In this document: in pieces, positions 1-8,680 of the stretch
Layout of the letters: the number at the start of each line of letters is the position of its first letter
Numbering within the stretch: the first letter of the stretch is position 1
DNA from: Opitutales bacterium
Lineage (GTDB): Bacteria > Verrucomicrobiota > Verrucomicrobiia > Opitutales > UBA2995
Direction of reading: 5' to 3'
Assembly (NCBI GenBank): GCA_022824405.1
Contig: JAJDZZ010000074.1
Span: forward strand, 105,677-169,676
DNA length: 64,000 nucleotides
Made by a program: the position numbers and the translations under genes
Notes under the pieces: model-generated
The model's input: the letters and a program-made list of their open reading frames with translations, nothing else
Database searches by the model: none
Told to the model about the DNA's origin: nothing

Positions 1-776
1 ACCACTTGGACCGCTTCCTCGAAGTCCACGTCACCCACCAAACGGTAGCCGCTTTTCCGGGAAAGGTCTTTCATGCGGTTAATGCCGACATCAATTACAA
101 CGCCTCCCGGCTTCAGCATGTCCCGGGTTACGAAATGCCCCCGGCCGATGGCCACTACCAGAATATCGGCCCGGCGCGTTACCTCACCGATATCCCTGGT
201 TCTGGAGTGACATACAGTGAGGGTGGCGTTCCCGAATGATCCTTTGTTGAGCAAGAGGAGGGAAACCGGCTTCCCCACAATCAGGCTTCGCCCCAAAACT
301 ACCACGTTCTTCCCCTCGGTCGAGATGTCGGAGCGCTTCAACAATTCGATGATCCCGGCCGGCGTGCAGGCCTTAAAACCAGTCGGATCCTCCTGGCAGA
401 GTTTTCCGATGTTCACCGTGTGAAATCCGTCCACGTCCTTTTCGGGCAAAACCGCATTGAAGACAGTCCGCTCGTCCATGTGAGCGGGCAGGGGCGCCTG
501 TACGAGGATTCCATGAACCGAGGGATTGGCGTTGAGGGATGCTATCTCGCCCAACAGCTCGGCAGCGCCGATGGATTCGGGAAAAACCATTTGTTCGCTG
601 ACGATCCCGGTTTTGGCCGCGGCTCTCGCCTTGTTCCGGAGATAGGAAACAGACGCGGGATCATCCCCGACCCTGACAAAGGTGACACAGGGCTTTTCCT
701 CACCCAGTTGAGCTACTTCCGCGGTAATTTCATCTAAAATGTCCGAAGCGATTTTTTTACCGTCAATGAGTTTCAT
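1..776 (-). CDS. folD: FolD, bifunctional methylenetetrahydrofolate dehydrogenase/cyclohydrolase (C-terminus cut by window edge)
   Basis: Interconverts 5,10-methylene-, methenyl- and 10-formyl-tetrahydrofolate in the cytoplasm, using NADP. The reverse strand reads from ATG at 776 without a stop to the window edge (about 258 codons, most of a usual 280-300 residue FolD). Visible family landmarks, in order: MKLIDGKKIASDI at the start, the SYLRNK segment carrying the catalytic Tyr/Lys pair, VQAPLPAHMDE, PEKDVDGFH, CTPAGIIELL, the Rossmann-fold signature VVLGRSLIVGKPVS, and KPGGVVIDVGINR. The C-terminal 30 or so residues lie outside the window. It sits 7 bp downstream of the SH3-like gene and probably shares its transcript. 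Identification is by motif and is firm. Confidence 0.95.
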   Translation of the reverse strand, partial: MKLIDGKKIASDILDEITAEVAQLGEEKPCVTFVRVGDDPASVSYLRNKARAAAKTGIVSEQMVFPESIGAAELLGEIASLNANPSVHGILVQAPLPAHMDERTVFNAVLPEKDVDGFHTVNIGKLCQEDPTGFKACTPAGIIELLKRSDISTEGKNVVVLGRSLIVGKPVSLLLLNKGSFGNATLTVCHSRTRDIGEVTRRADILVVAIGRGHFVTRDMLKPGGVVIDVGINRMKDLSRKSGYRLVGDVDFEEAVQV

Positions 777-783
777 ATAGGGC

Positions 784-1635
784 TCACTGCGCGACGATCT
801 GCCGCGCTACGATTAATATGTTTTTGCCGTCTTCCGATTCCGAAAGGGTGCCCGACAGGATGACCTTCCGGCCCTCGAACGTTTCCAAAGGCCTGATCGG
901 ATAGAGGTGTTTCGGGTCGACATAGGCGATTCGCCTGTTGTTCCGGTCGATCAACTCCCAGGTGTAAAACTGTCGGGAAAAAAGCCCGGATTTTTGGACT
1001 TTGCGTAGACGGCCCTCCAATTTTCGGTCGAGGGGGAGCCCCGAAAGGGTACGCGATGGCGTAAGGATCAAGGCCTTTCGGGTGTAGGGGGCCTGCTCAC
1101 CGGTTATGGAAGGTGGGTCTGGTTGGAGTTCATCGGCAAACCCGGTCTCTGCCGTCTCCGGCTCTTGGGCCGGGGGAGGCCCGGTCTCTTGCCCTCCTTC
1201 CGGTGCTTCCGCCTGGAAATAAACCGGCAAGGAAGCAGTGAGGGAAATATTGACCCAATCGTTTTCCGTCCCCAACACCTCCACCTCATTGTCCGCCTGC
1301 AGGACGGTGAGGAAGGCGCTTTCATTATCGGGTTTGAAATAAACCAGGGCGCCGGGGATGACGGTCAATCCCTTTGTGACCTCACCTTTTTCCACGTAAC
1401 CTTCGAAGGTGTCGTTCAGTTCAAAGGTTTTCCAGATGATAGGTTGGTCGCTATCCGACCCCATTTCCGCCGCAAATTCCAACCGGGGATCGTCCATCGG
1501 CAGGGTGTCTACCACGTACCCCGAAGCATTGGGTTCGAGGTAGAGGGTCACGGTTTCCTGGGCTCTGAGACCGAGGTTCATCATCAGTAGCGAGATAGGA
1601 AGAAGGGTTGTTCTGAAACAAATCAAAACGTTCAT
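784..1635 (-). CDS. Secreted SH3-like domain protein, function unknown
   Basis: 283 residues. The first about 25 residues look like a cleavable signal peptide (hydrophobic LLPISLLMMNLGLRA then Q). Residues 28-140 resemble bacterial SH3-type folds: a segment ending LTVLQADNEVEVLGTENDW with the alternating pattern of SH3b repeats. A Pro/Glu-rich linker (about 145-185, with PPPAQEPETAETG) separates this from a C-terminal domain whose end (FEGRKVILSGTLSESEDG...) has an OB/SH3-like look. No catalytic motif is visible. It precedes folD by 7 bp, but no functional link is evident. A periplasmic or cell-wall-associated role is inferred only from the signal peptide and fold type. Confidence 0.7.
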   Translation of the reverse strand: MNVLICFRTTLLPISLLMMNLGLRAQETVTLYLEPNASGYVVDTLPMDDPRLEFAAEMGSDSDQPIIWKTFELNDTFEGYVEKGEVTKGLTVIPGALVYFKPDNESAFLTVLQADNEVEVLGTENDWVNISLTASLPVYFQAEAPEGGQETGPPPAQEPETAETGFADELQPDPPSITGEQAPYTRKALILTPSRTLSGLPLDRKLEGRLRKVQKSGLFSRQFYTWELIDRNNRRIAYVDPKHLYPIRPLETFEGRKVILSGTLSESEDGKNILIVARQIVAQ

Positions 1636-1720
1636 GGCAATAACAATTGGTAGCGATTGGGAATGGTATTTTAGGACGGGTTAAAGACCCTGGATTTGTT
1701 TCAAACAAGTATAGAAACCT

Positions 1721-2452
1721 TCAAGCCAGTAACAACCTTTTTTCTCGGTTGTAGAGACGTTTTACCGATCCGAGTTCAAGTCCGCCCAACCTGAATTTTC
1801 CAATCTGAAAACGTTCCAGGTCCAATACCCGGAACCCCAGGACCTGAAAAAGCCGTCGTATTTCCCGTTTCTTGCCATGGTGGAGGCAGATTTCCAGCTC
1901 GTTCGGTTTCCTGGGATTTGGCCGGGCCGATTCAGCCTGGACCCATTCCCCCTGGTCCCTGACTCCCCGAATCAAAAAGGGGATCCTTTTAACGGGGAAG
2001 GCTCGGTCCAGCGCCACTCGATAATACTTGGGGACCTTTCGCGAAGGGTGAGTCAGGGCATAGGTCAGATCCCCGTCGTTGGTTATGATGAGAAGTCCCC
2101 GGCTCGCCTTATCCAGACGTCCAGCGCAATGCAATCCGGGTTTACCGCGGTCCCCGCCCGGTAACAAGGCGAACACGGTCTTTTTCGCGTGGGGATCGGC
2201 GTTTGTGCATGTGTACCCCGGTGGTTTATTGATGGCAAAAGTGACCGTTGCTTTCGATGGCGGCCTGATTTTTACCCCATCCACCGCCACCGAGTCGGTC
2301 TCGGGGTCCACTCTCTGCCCCAGGGTGGACACCTGCCCATTAACCGTAACCCGGCCCTTGGAGATGAGGGCTTCCGCCTTTCTCCGGGATGCCACGCCCG
2401 ATTTGGCCAGAAATTTCTGCAGACGTACGGCTTTTGGGTCGGAGGAAATCAA
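1721..2452 (-). CDS. RsuA/RluB/RluE/RluF-family pseudouridine synthase
   Basis: Isomerises a uridine in ribosomal RNA to pseudouridine. The protein begins with an S4 RNA-binding domain (VRLQKFLAKSGVASRRKAE...) and then shows the catalytic motif AGRLDKASRGLLI, whose Asp is the family nucleophile, and the downstream HPSRKVPKYYRV strand. The length of about 244 residues suits the RluB group. The open frame extends to an ATG at 2632, but that stretch has no family similarity and would overlap the divergent flavoprotein gene. A TTG at 2450-2452 puts the start a few residues before the S4 domain and leaves a 72-bp divergent promoter region. No ribosome binding site is visible. The rRNA site modified cannot be told from sequence. 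Confidence 0.88.
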   Translation of the reverse strand: MISSDPKAVRLQKFLAKSGVASRRKAEALISKGRVTVNGQVSTLGQRVDPETDSVAVDGVKIRPPSKATVTFAINKPPGYTCTNADPHAKKTVFALLPGGDRGKPGLHCAGRLDKASRGLLIITNDGDLTYALTHPSRKVPKYYRVALDRAFPVKRIPFLIRGVRDQGEWVQAESARPNPRKPNELEICLHHGKKREIRRLFQVLGFRVLDLERFQIGKFRLGGLELGSVKRLYNREKRLLLA

Positions 2453-2524
2453 AGTAACGGAAAGTCCAAATTGAAGGTTGTCATTGTGGGGCGGGATCTT
2501 GTGATATCTCTGATTCGAAGTGTT

Positions 2525-3685
2525 ATGGCAGCCGACGTCGAATCGAAATACGATAAAGATCATCCTTTTTTGGCACGACTGACCGAAAACTACCTCCTCA
2601 ATAAAGAGGGGACCGGTAAGGATACGCGGCATTTGGTTATCGACCTTTCCGGCAGCGGTTTAACCTACACCTGTGGGGATTCTCTGGGTGTGTATCCCAC
2701 CCATCGCATGGGGTATGTGGAGGAGGTTCTCGGGGCTTTGGGAGCCACGGGGGAAGAGTCGATTGCCTTGCCCAGGACAGGTGAGGAAATGACTCTGCGC
2801 GAAGCCATGTCAAAAAAAGTGTCCCTGGCCGGACCGACCGGGAAGTTTCTCCACACCTTGTCCGAGAAGGTGGAATCCAAGAAGGAAAAAGCCCGTTTGG
2901 CCGACCTTCTGGCCCGGGAAAATAAGAAAGCCACGCGTAAGTATCTGGCCAACCGGGAGGTTATCGATTTGTTGGAAGAATTTCCCACGGCAAAATTTTC
3001 TCCTCAGGAATTTGTCGGAAGCATGCGCCGGCTGGTCCCCCGGCTTTATTCCATCGCCTCCGCTCCGATTCGCTACCCGCGGGAAGCCCACTTGACCGTG
3101 GCAGTCGTTCGTTATCGAACCAACAATCGGGATCGGGAGGGTGTTTGCAGCACCTATTTGGCCGACCGGATCGACTTGCACGATCCATCCGTGCCCGTAT
3201 TTGTGGCCAAATCCCCCTTCGGATTACCCAAGGATGAAGCGGCCGATATGATCATGGTGGGTCCGGGAACCGGTATCGCCCCTTTCCGGGCCTTTTTACA
3301 GGAGCGGGCGGCCCTCAAATCAACGGGCCGCAACTGGCTCTTTTTTGGCGATCGACATGCCGCCTCGGATTACCTTTACGGAGAGGAATTTGAAGCAATG
3401 AAAGCAGCCGGTCAGCTCGAACGAATCGACTTGGCCTGGTCCCGGGACCAGGACCACAAGATTTACGTCCAGGATAAATTGCTCGAGGCCGGGCCAACCG
3501 TTTGGGAATGGATCCGTAGCGGCGCCAATTTTTACGTCTGCGGCGACGCCCAACGCATGGCCAAGGACGTCCATGCCGCCCTCCACGCCATCGCCCGGGA
3601 ACACGGCGGGTTGTCCCGGGACGAGGCGGTTCGATACTTCCGGAAAATGAGAAGGGAGCGGCGTTATCAGCGCGATATCTACTAG
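2525..3685 (+). CDS. CysJ-like sulfite reductase flavoprotein (FAD/NADPH module without flavodoxin domain)
   Basis: 386 residues corresponding to the C-terminal half of CysJ/cytochrome-P450-reductase proteins. Visible: the FAD-binding signature PRLYSIASA, then GVCSTYLADR, the NADP site MVGPGTGIAPFRAFLQER, the FFGDRH turn, and the typical C-terminus RYQRDIY ending in the aromatic residue that stacks on FAD. The N-terminal FMN (flavodoxin) domain of enterobacterial CysJ is absent; such short forms are common outside Proteobacteria and presumably receive or pass electrons differently. No sulfite reductase haem subunit is nearby, so the substrate is not proven. The start ATG at 2525 is chosen because homologous sequence begins there; the frame open upstream to 2189 is the shadow of the opposite gene. 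Confidence 0.87.
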   Translation: MAADVESKYDKDHPFLARLTENYLLNKEGTGKDTRHLVIDLSGSGLTYTCGDSLGVYPTHRMGYVEEVLGALGATGEESIALPRTGEEMTLREAMSKKVSLAGPTGKFLHTLSEKVESKKEKARLADLLARENKKATRKYLANREVIDLLEEFPTAKFSPQEFVGSMRRLVPRLYSIASAPIRYPREAHLTVAVVRYRTNNRDREGVCSTYLADRIDLHDPSVPVFVAKSPFGLPKDEAADMIMVGPGTGIAPFRAFLQERAALKSTGRNWLFFGDRHAASDYLYGEEFEAMKAAGQLERIDLAWSRDQDHKIYVQDKLLEAGPTVWEWIRSGANFYVCGDAQRMAKDVHAALHAIAREHGGLSRDEAVRYFRKMRRERRYQRDIY

Positions 3686-3700
3686 CTTGGCGTCCCTGAA

Positions 3701-3925
3701 AATAACACCACAAAAGGCGCCTTCGGCGCCAATTAGGAATGAGGAATTGGGAGAAGAGAAATTAAAAACCAGAAGACAAATTTCACTGACCACTAATGAA
3801 ACGGATTCCTCTCTGCCACCCTTCGCGTTTTTCCCAAGATTCACTCCCCCTCACCCGCCGACTCCCAAATCGAAACATTCTTAATTCCTCATTCCTAATT
3901 TCTAATTGGCGCGCCCCGGCGCGCC
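3701..3925. repeat. Composite palindromic element 1 (modules Q-B ... J-B reversed)
   Basis: The 289-bp gap between the flavoprotein gene and fabG. It starts with ACCACAAAAGG, then hairpin GGCGCC-TTC-GGCGCC (3716-3730) and AATTAGGAATGAGGAATT (3731-3748). At the other end the reverse complement appears: AATTCCTCATTCCTAATT (3883-3900) followed by hairpin GGCGCGCC-CC-GGCGCGCC (3908-3925). The arms can therefore pair across about 130 bp. Bases 3831-3888 (module J) recur nearly unchanged at 50062-50119. No convincing gene lies inside. Confidence 0.85.
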
Positions 3926-3974
3926 TTTGAATTCCCTTGAACGCTTAGGAAAAATATGGCGAACTTCCCAACTC

Positions 3975-4724
3975 ATGGAATTGACCTTTAAGAAACGAGT
4001 GGCCGTGGTAACCGGGGCCGGACGGGGCATCGGAAGAGCCATTGCGGAGACCCTGGCAGGGGAAGGCGCGCACGTGGTTTGTGTAAGCAAGCATCCCCGG
4101 AGTTGCGGCTCCGCCGCCGAGGCCATTCAGGCCAAGGGGGGAAAGGCGCAGGCCTTGGCCGTGGATGTTTCGGATAGCGTAGCGGTGGCGGAGGCTTGCA
4201 AGAGCCTGATCTCCCAACACGGTCGGATAGACATACTGGTCAACAACGCCGGCATTACCCGAGATAACCTGCTCATCCGCATGTCCGAGGAAGACTGGAA
4301 AAGCGTCATCGACACCAATTTGAATAGCGTGTTTTATTGGACCAAGGGTCTGGTCCGATTCATGATGAAGGGACGATGGGGCAGGATCATAAACATCTCC
4401 TCCGTCAGCGCCATTACGGGAAATTCAGGTCAGGCTAATTACGCCAGCGCCAAGGCCGGGATGGTCGCCTTCGTCAAGTCCCTGGCGAAAGAGCTTTCCG
4501 CTCGCTCCATCACCTGCAATGCGGTGGCCCCCGGCTTTATTGAAACGGATATGACCCGGGCATTCCAGCAGGGAGACGCGGCTCAACGCGTTCTGGCCGC
4601 CATTCCTTTGAAACGATTCGGGCAAACCAGCGAAATCGCCAGCGTGGTGGCATTCCTGGCCTCCGAGGAAGGCGGCTATATTACGGGCCAAGTTTTTACT
4701 GTTGACGGCGGTTTGACGATTTGA
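3975..4724 (+). CDS. fabG: FabG, 3-oxoacyl-ACP reductase (SDR family)
   Basis: Reduces 3-oxoacyl-ACP to 3-hydroxyacyl-ACP with NADPH in fatty-acid elongation. 249 residues. Cofactor motif TGAGRGIGRA near the N-terminus, NNAGITRDNL in the middle, catalytic Ser in ISSVSA, catalytic Tyr156 and Lys160 in YASAKAG, then AVAPGFIETDM and the C-terminal GQVFTVDGG, all as in FabG. The ATG at 3975 matches the family N-terminus (MELTFKKRVAVVTGAG); an upstream TTG at 3906 would add 23 residues encoded by the repeat element and is rejected. It is followed by acpP (36 bp) and fabF, the usual fab order, which supports the assignment within the large SDR family. Confidence 0.95.
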   Translation: MELTFKKRVAVVTGAGRGIGRAIAETLAGEGAHVVCVSKHPRSCGSAAEAIQAKGGKAQALAVDVSDSVAVAEACKSLISQHGRIDILVNNAGITRDNLLIRMSEEDWKSVIDTNLNSVFYWTKGLVRFMMKGRWGRIINISSVSAITGNSGQANYASAKAGMVAFVKSLAKELSARSITCNAVAPGFIETDMTRAFQQGDAAQRVLAAIPLKRFGQTSEIASVVAFLASEEGGYITGQVFTVDGGLTI

Positions 4725-4760
4725 ACTCTCATTTTAATTATATTCCATTTACACCCCATC

Positions 4761-5018
4761 ATGGCAGACAAAACAATTGAAGATCGCGTTACTGAAATCA
4801 TAATCAACCAGCTCAACGTCAATGAGGAGCAGGTTACGCCCGAAGCCTCCTTCCTGGATGATCTGGGAGCGGATTCACTCGATACGGTCGAGTTGATCAT
4901 GGCTTTTGAGGAGGAATTTGAGGATGAAATAGACGGGGAGATTCCGGAATCCGATGCGGAGAAGCTTCAGACGGTGGAGGATGTGATCGCTTTCCTCAAA
5001 GAGAAAGCACAATCGTAA
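4761..5018 (+). CDS. acpP: Acyl carrier protein
   Basis: 85-residue acidic helical protein that carries growing acyl chains on a phosphopantetheine arm. The attachment site is Ser39 in [18 protein letters not shown], the classic DSL motif at the start of helix II. Charge and length are typical, with a slightly longer C-terminus (LKEKAQS). It lies between fabG and fabF, 36 and 42 bp from them, so the three genes are almost certainly one operon. No Shine-Dalgarno sequence precedes the ATG. Confidence 0.98.
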   Translation: MADKTIEDRVTEIIINQLNVNEEQVTPEASFLDDLGADSLDTVELIMAFEEEFEDEIDGEIPESDAEKLQTVEDVIAFLKEKAQS

Positions 5019-5060
5019 ACCGTCATCGCGGGCGTCTTCAAACCAGCGCCCCTGTTTACC

Positions 5061-6314
5061 ATGGCCAGTTCCGCTCAGAACAAGCGCGTTGCCATTACTG
5101 GCATGGGGATTATCACCGCGTTGGGCGACAATCCGGATGCCTATTGGAGCAGCCTTCTGGCCGGCAAAAGCGGTATCCGGAGGGTTACCCATTTCGACAC
5201 TTCCGAGTTCACTTGCAAAATCGGTGGGGAAGTCGATTGGGATCCGGCCCGCGTAATGGATGCCAAGACGGCCCGTCGCAACGATCGCTTCACCCAGTTT
5301 GCCGTTTATGCGGCCCGTCAGGCCGTGCAAAACGCGCAGTTGGATATGAGCAGGGAAGATCCCTTCCGGGTGGGTGTATTTGTCGGATCGGGCATAGGAG
5401 GCATGTACACCATCGAAAGCCAATCCCGCGCCTTGCATACCCGTGGACCCCGTCGGGTTTCCCCCTTCATGATTCCCATGCTCATCGCCAACATGGGCTG
5501 TGGGGTGATTGCCATTGAACATGGGGCCAAGGGACCCAACTTCGGTATCGTAAGCGCTTGCACGACCGGAACCAACGCCATTGGCGAGGCCCTGCGCCAC
5601 ATCCGCTACGGCGATGCCGATGTAATGATCGCGGGTGGGAGCGAGGCTACCATTACCAGGCTCTCCTACGCCGGTTTCTGTCAGATGAAGGCCATGAGCA
5701 CGGCCAACCACCAACCGGAAAAAGCCAGCCGGCCCTTCGATTTGGAGCGGGACGGATTCGTCATGGGGGAAGGGGCCGGGGTTCTCATTTTGGAATCTTT
5801 GGAGCATGCCTTGCGGCGAGGGGCGCCCATCCTGTGTGAATTGGCCGGGTATGGAGCGACTTGCGACGCCTTCCACATCACCGCGCCCGATACATCGGGG
5901 GAAGGATTGCAACATGCCATAGATTACGCCCTGAAAGATGCCCGCCTGCCGCCGGAAGCGGTCGATTACATCAATGCCCACGGAACCTCCACCCCCTACA
6001 ACGACAAGATCGAAACGCTATCCATCAAGAAATCCCTGGGGGACCATGCCGCCAAGGTTAAGATAAGTTCAACCAAGTCCATGACGGGACATTTGTTGGG
6101 TGCGGCGGGAGGCATTGAGGCCATCGCTTGCGTGCAATCCATAAGGAGCGGAGCCATCCCCCCCACTATCAACCTGGACAATCCGGACCCCGAATGTGAC
6201 CTGGATTACGTGCCCCACGTCAAGCAATCCGCCTCGGTCGAGGTGGCGCTGAGCAACAACCTCGGTTTCGGGGGCCACAATGGTGTGCTCGTCTTTAAAA
6301 AATACCCCTCCTGA
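5061..6314 (+). CDS. fabF: FabF, 3-oxoacyl-ACP synthase II
   Basis: Condenses malonyl-ACP with acyl-ACP. 417 residues, the normal length. The Cys-His-His triad is visible: Cys167 in VSACTTGTNAIGEAL, His307 in INAHGTSTPYND and His344 in TKSMTGHLLGAAGG; the end NNLGFGGHNGVLVF is also diagnostic. Last gene of the fabG-acpP-fabF block. A short inverted repeat (AAACGG ... CCGTTT, 6313-6342) follows the stop but lacks a T-run, so it is only a weak terminator candidate. Confidence 0.97.
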   Translation: MASSAQNKRVAITGMGIITALGDNPDAYWSSLLAGKSGIRRVTHFDTSEFTCKIGGEVDWDPARVMDAKTARRNDRFTQFAVYAARQAVQNAQLDMSREDPFRVGVFVGSGIGGMYTIESQSRALHTRGPRRVSPFMIPMLIANMGCGVIAIEHGAKGPNFGIVSACTTGTNAIGEALRHIRYGDADVMIAGGSEATITRLSYAGFCQMKAMSTANHQPEKASRPFDLERDGFVMGEGAGVLILESLEHALRRGAPILCELAGYGATCDAFHITAPDTSGEGLQHAIDYALKDARLPPEAVDYINAHGTSTPYNDKIETLSIKKSLGDHAAKVKISSTKSMTGHLLGAAGGIEAIACVQSIRSGAIPPTINLDNPDPECDLDYVPHVKQSASVEVALSNNLGFGGHNGVLVFKKYPS

Positions 6315-6487
6315 AACGGCTCGACCCAGATCGGCCCGTTTGAAATTCCCGTTCATGAGAATTATCGTCCGAAAAAATCAAATATTTTCCCCGGTACAAT
6401 AAGAAGTAGACAAACCGCCAATTTTGCCTTTTATAGGCTTTTCACCCCGAAACTCTCACCAAACAAAAAACCCCTTTCCGCATTGAT

Positions 6488-8014
6488 ATGAAAAATGATC
6501 CCAAAGCTTTAAGGATGTTCTGGGGCTGCTTCATTGCCCTGATAACCACCGCCATGGCCTTCAGTACCAGGATTGGCCTGGTCTTCACTTCATGGGCTGA
6601 ACAATTCTCCTTGAACAGCGTTCAACAAGGCGAGTTGTTCGGGGCCGGCGTCTGGCCGTTCGCCATCAGTATCATCCTGTTCAGTCTGGTCATCGACAAG
6701 ATCGGTTATCGAACGGCCATGATTTTCAGTTTCATCTGTTATGCCTTATACGGGATTTTCGCATTCCTGGCGCATGGCGCTGCGGACAACGCCACCGCCT
6801 ATAATTACCTCTACATCGGGTCCATCATTCTCGGTCTTGGAAATGGAACGGTGGAAGCCTACATCAACCCGATCGTAGCCACCATGTTCAACAAGGAGAA
6901 AACCAAGTGGCTCAATATTCTGCACGCCGGTTGGCCGGGCGGCCTTGTGGTCGGCGGGCTCCTGACCGCCGCTCTGGGGAAAACCGGTGAGGAACAATGG
7001 TTGATCCTCATCGCCCTGGTCATCATTCCGGCCATCATCTTTTTCGTCATGCTGATTAACGCCCACTACCCGGTTAACGAGCGGGTGGCCTCGGGAACCA
7101 CCTACAAGGAAATGCTGGCGGAATTCGGCACCGTTTGCGCCTTGATCTCCGCCTGGTTGATATCCGCCCAATTGGGGCAGGTATTTGGATGGAGCAACGC
7201 GGTGGTATGGATTTTGACCATCGTTTCCACCGTGGTTTATTTCGCCTATTGCCGCTCTCTGGGCCGTCCCATCATGATCGTCCTCGTTCTCATCATGATA
7301 CCCCTGGCCATCACCGAGTTGGGCACCGATGGGTGGATAACCAGTTTGATGCAGGCTCCCATGCTGGAAATCGGAGCGCCGGCCATCCTGGTATTGGTCT
7401 ATACCTCAGCCATTATGATGATACTTCGCTTCAACGTTGGTCCCATTGTTGGTAAACTCGGACCATTGGGACTTCTGATGGCCGCCGCCGCCTTCGCCGC
7501 CGTGGGGCTTTTCCTCCTGGCCGGCGCCACGGGATTGGCCATGGTGTTCATCGCCGCCACCATTTACGGCATCGGTAAAACCTTCTTCTGGCCCACCATG
7601 CTGGGTGTCGTATCCGAACAGTACCCGAAAGGGGGAGCCCTTTCCCTCAATGCCATCGCCGGAATCGGAATGCTCTCCGTCGGTATCGTAGGCGGACCGC
7701 TCATCGGAGCCTTTCAGGAGAGGAACAAAACAGATGCCATCGCCGAAGCCCATCCGGGTATGATCGAAACCATCGGACAGGACAGGAGTTATGTCCTTGG
7801 TGATTACAAAGCCATAGATCCCCAAAAGTTCGAGGAACTCTCACAGGAGGACCAGGAAATGCTGCAGCCCATCATCGAAGAGGGCACCCAGAGCGCATTG
7901 AGGGAAGTCACCCTCTTTCCCATCCTCATGCTGATCGGTTACATCGGCCTCCATCTCTTCTTCAAGAGCAGGGGCGGCTACAAACCGGTCGACCTTTCCG
8001 CCGGCGCTCACTGA
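6488..8014 (+). CDS. Major facilitator superfamily transporter
   Basis: 508 residues with about 12 hydrophobic segments (for example GCFIALITTAMAFSTRIGLV, LYIGSIILGLGNGTVEAYI, IGMLSVGIVGGPLIGAF). The loop between segments 2 and 3 has the MFS-like DKIGYRTAM motif (DxxGxR). A hydrophilic stretch near residues 415-470 separates the last two membrane segments. The arrangement resembles sugar/proton symporters of the FHS-type branch, but the substrate cannot be read from sequence. It stands alone, 174 bp after fabF. The upstream region contains TACAAT (6395-6400), a possible -10 box without a clear -35. Confidence 0.85.
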   Translation: MKNDPKALRMFWGCFIALITTAMAFSTRIGLVFTSWAEQFSLNSVQQGELFGAGVWPFAISIILFSLVIDKIGYRTAMIFSFICYALYGIFAFLAHGAADNATAYNYLYIGSIILGLGNGTVEAYINPIVATMFNKEKTKWLNILHAGWPGGLVVGGLLTAALGKTGEEQWLILIALVIIPAIIFFVMLINAHYPVNERVASGTTYKEMLAEFGTVCALISAWLISAQLGQVFGWSNAVVWILTIVSTVVYFAYCRSLGRPIMIVLVLIMIPLAITELGTDGWITSLMQAPMLEIGAPAILVLVYTSAIMMILRFNVGPIVGKLGPLGLLMAAAAFAAVGLFLLAGATGLAMVFIAATIYGIGKTFFWPTMLGVVSEQYPKGGALSLNAIAGIGMLSVGIVGGPLIGAFQERNKTDAIAEAHPGMIETIGQDRSYVLGDYKAIDPQKFEELSQEDQEMLQPIIEEGTQSALREVTLFPILMLIGYIGLHLFFKSRGGYKPVDLSAGAH

Positions 8015-8084
8015 GACAGGGTTCCGGAGATATAGTTATCAGCCGCTGTACCGTGCGTCGCTGCATGGTGCGCCGCGATTTTTG

Positions 8085-8265
8085 TAACCACAAAAGGCCC
8101 AAAAGACTCAAAAGAGAGGAAATGCCGAAGGCCTATACCGGAGGGCGGGTTTTCCAACCCGCCTTTACCTCGATAAAGATAAAGCGGGTTGGAAAACCCG
8201 CTCTCCGTTAAATCCTGTTCCGGCCTTGCCGAACCCTTTCTGCTCTCTGAGCCCTCTGTGGTTAA
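8085..8265. repeat. Composite element 2 with a double hairpin (modules Q, K/K reversed, A reversed)
   Basis: Begins TAACCACAAAAGG and ends CCTCTGTGGTTA, so the extreme ends TAACCACA/TGTGGTTA are inverted. In the centre two 18-bp hairpins, GCGGGTTTTCCAACCCGC (8145-8162) and GCGGGTTGGAAAACCCGC (8184-8201), are reverse complements of each other within a 28-bp imperfect inverted repeat. This is the architecture of a REP doublet and could terminate transcription after the MFS gene. Confidence 0.8.
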
Positions 8266-8282
8266 TTTCCCACTCGACCGTC

Positions 8283-8558
8283 TTAATGGTAGAACTCCAA
8301 ATAGAAACGAACACCGCCTAAAGCCTCCACTACGTGTGGAACTTCCGGCTCCACGATTCCGAATAAATCGGGCGAGAGTTCAATTTCCTCAATCTCCGGC
8401 GTGAGAATTCGATAGAGGAGCCTTCCCTCCAATACTACGATTTTTGCCCAGTTATCGGCCTTGGTTCGGTGCGATTTCCGCAGGCTTTCCGGTATGGAGG
8501 ATTCGGAAAACGTCTGACTGTTCGCATACTTTGAAACATCCTTCGGTAATGATTTCAT
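8283..8558 (-). CDS. DUF1971 (TehB-associated) small protein
   Basis: 91 residues. Matches the remembered pattern of DUF1971: MKSLPKDVSKYANSQTFSES, then IPESLRKSHRTKADNWAKIV, VLEGRLLYRIL, and the ending VEPEVPHVVEALG...FYLEFYH. These are small cupin-like proteins, sometimes fused to or beside TehB tellurite methyltransferases; their biochemical role is not established and no tehB is present here. The ATG at 8558 is preferred over 8579 because GAGGGT lies just upstream and family proteins begin at about this point. Confidence 0.75.
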   Translation of the reverse strand: MKSLPKDVSKYANSQTFSESSIPESLRKSHRTKADNWAKIVVLEGRLLYRILTPEIEEIELSPDLFGIVEPEVPHVVEALGGVRFYLEFYH

Positions 8559-8680
8559 GACACCCTCAACCTTCAGCATTCCAAGGTGGTGTCAAACCGG
8601 TAAAAAGCAATCTGCCGATAGGAAGACCCGACCGATGAAGTTCGGATGCTCCAATTGCGGAGACGTGCCTGAAGACCTTT

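Noticed and set aside
2189..2524. N-terminal extension of the CysJ-like gene
   Set aside because: This stretch lies opposite the pseudouridine synthase gene and has no flavodoxin or other recognised sequence; the family match begins at the ATG at 2525.
3906..3974. Longer fabG start at TTG 3906
   Set aside because: The added 23 residues are encoded by the B hairpin of a repeat element and are absent from FabG proteins.
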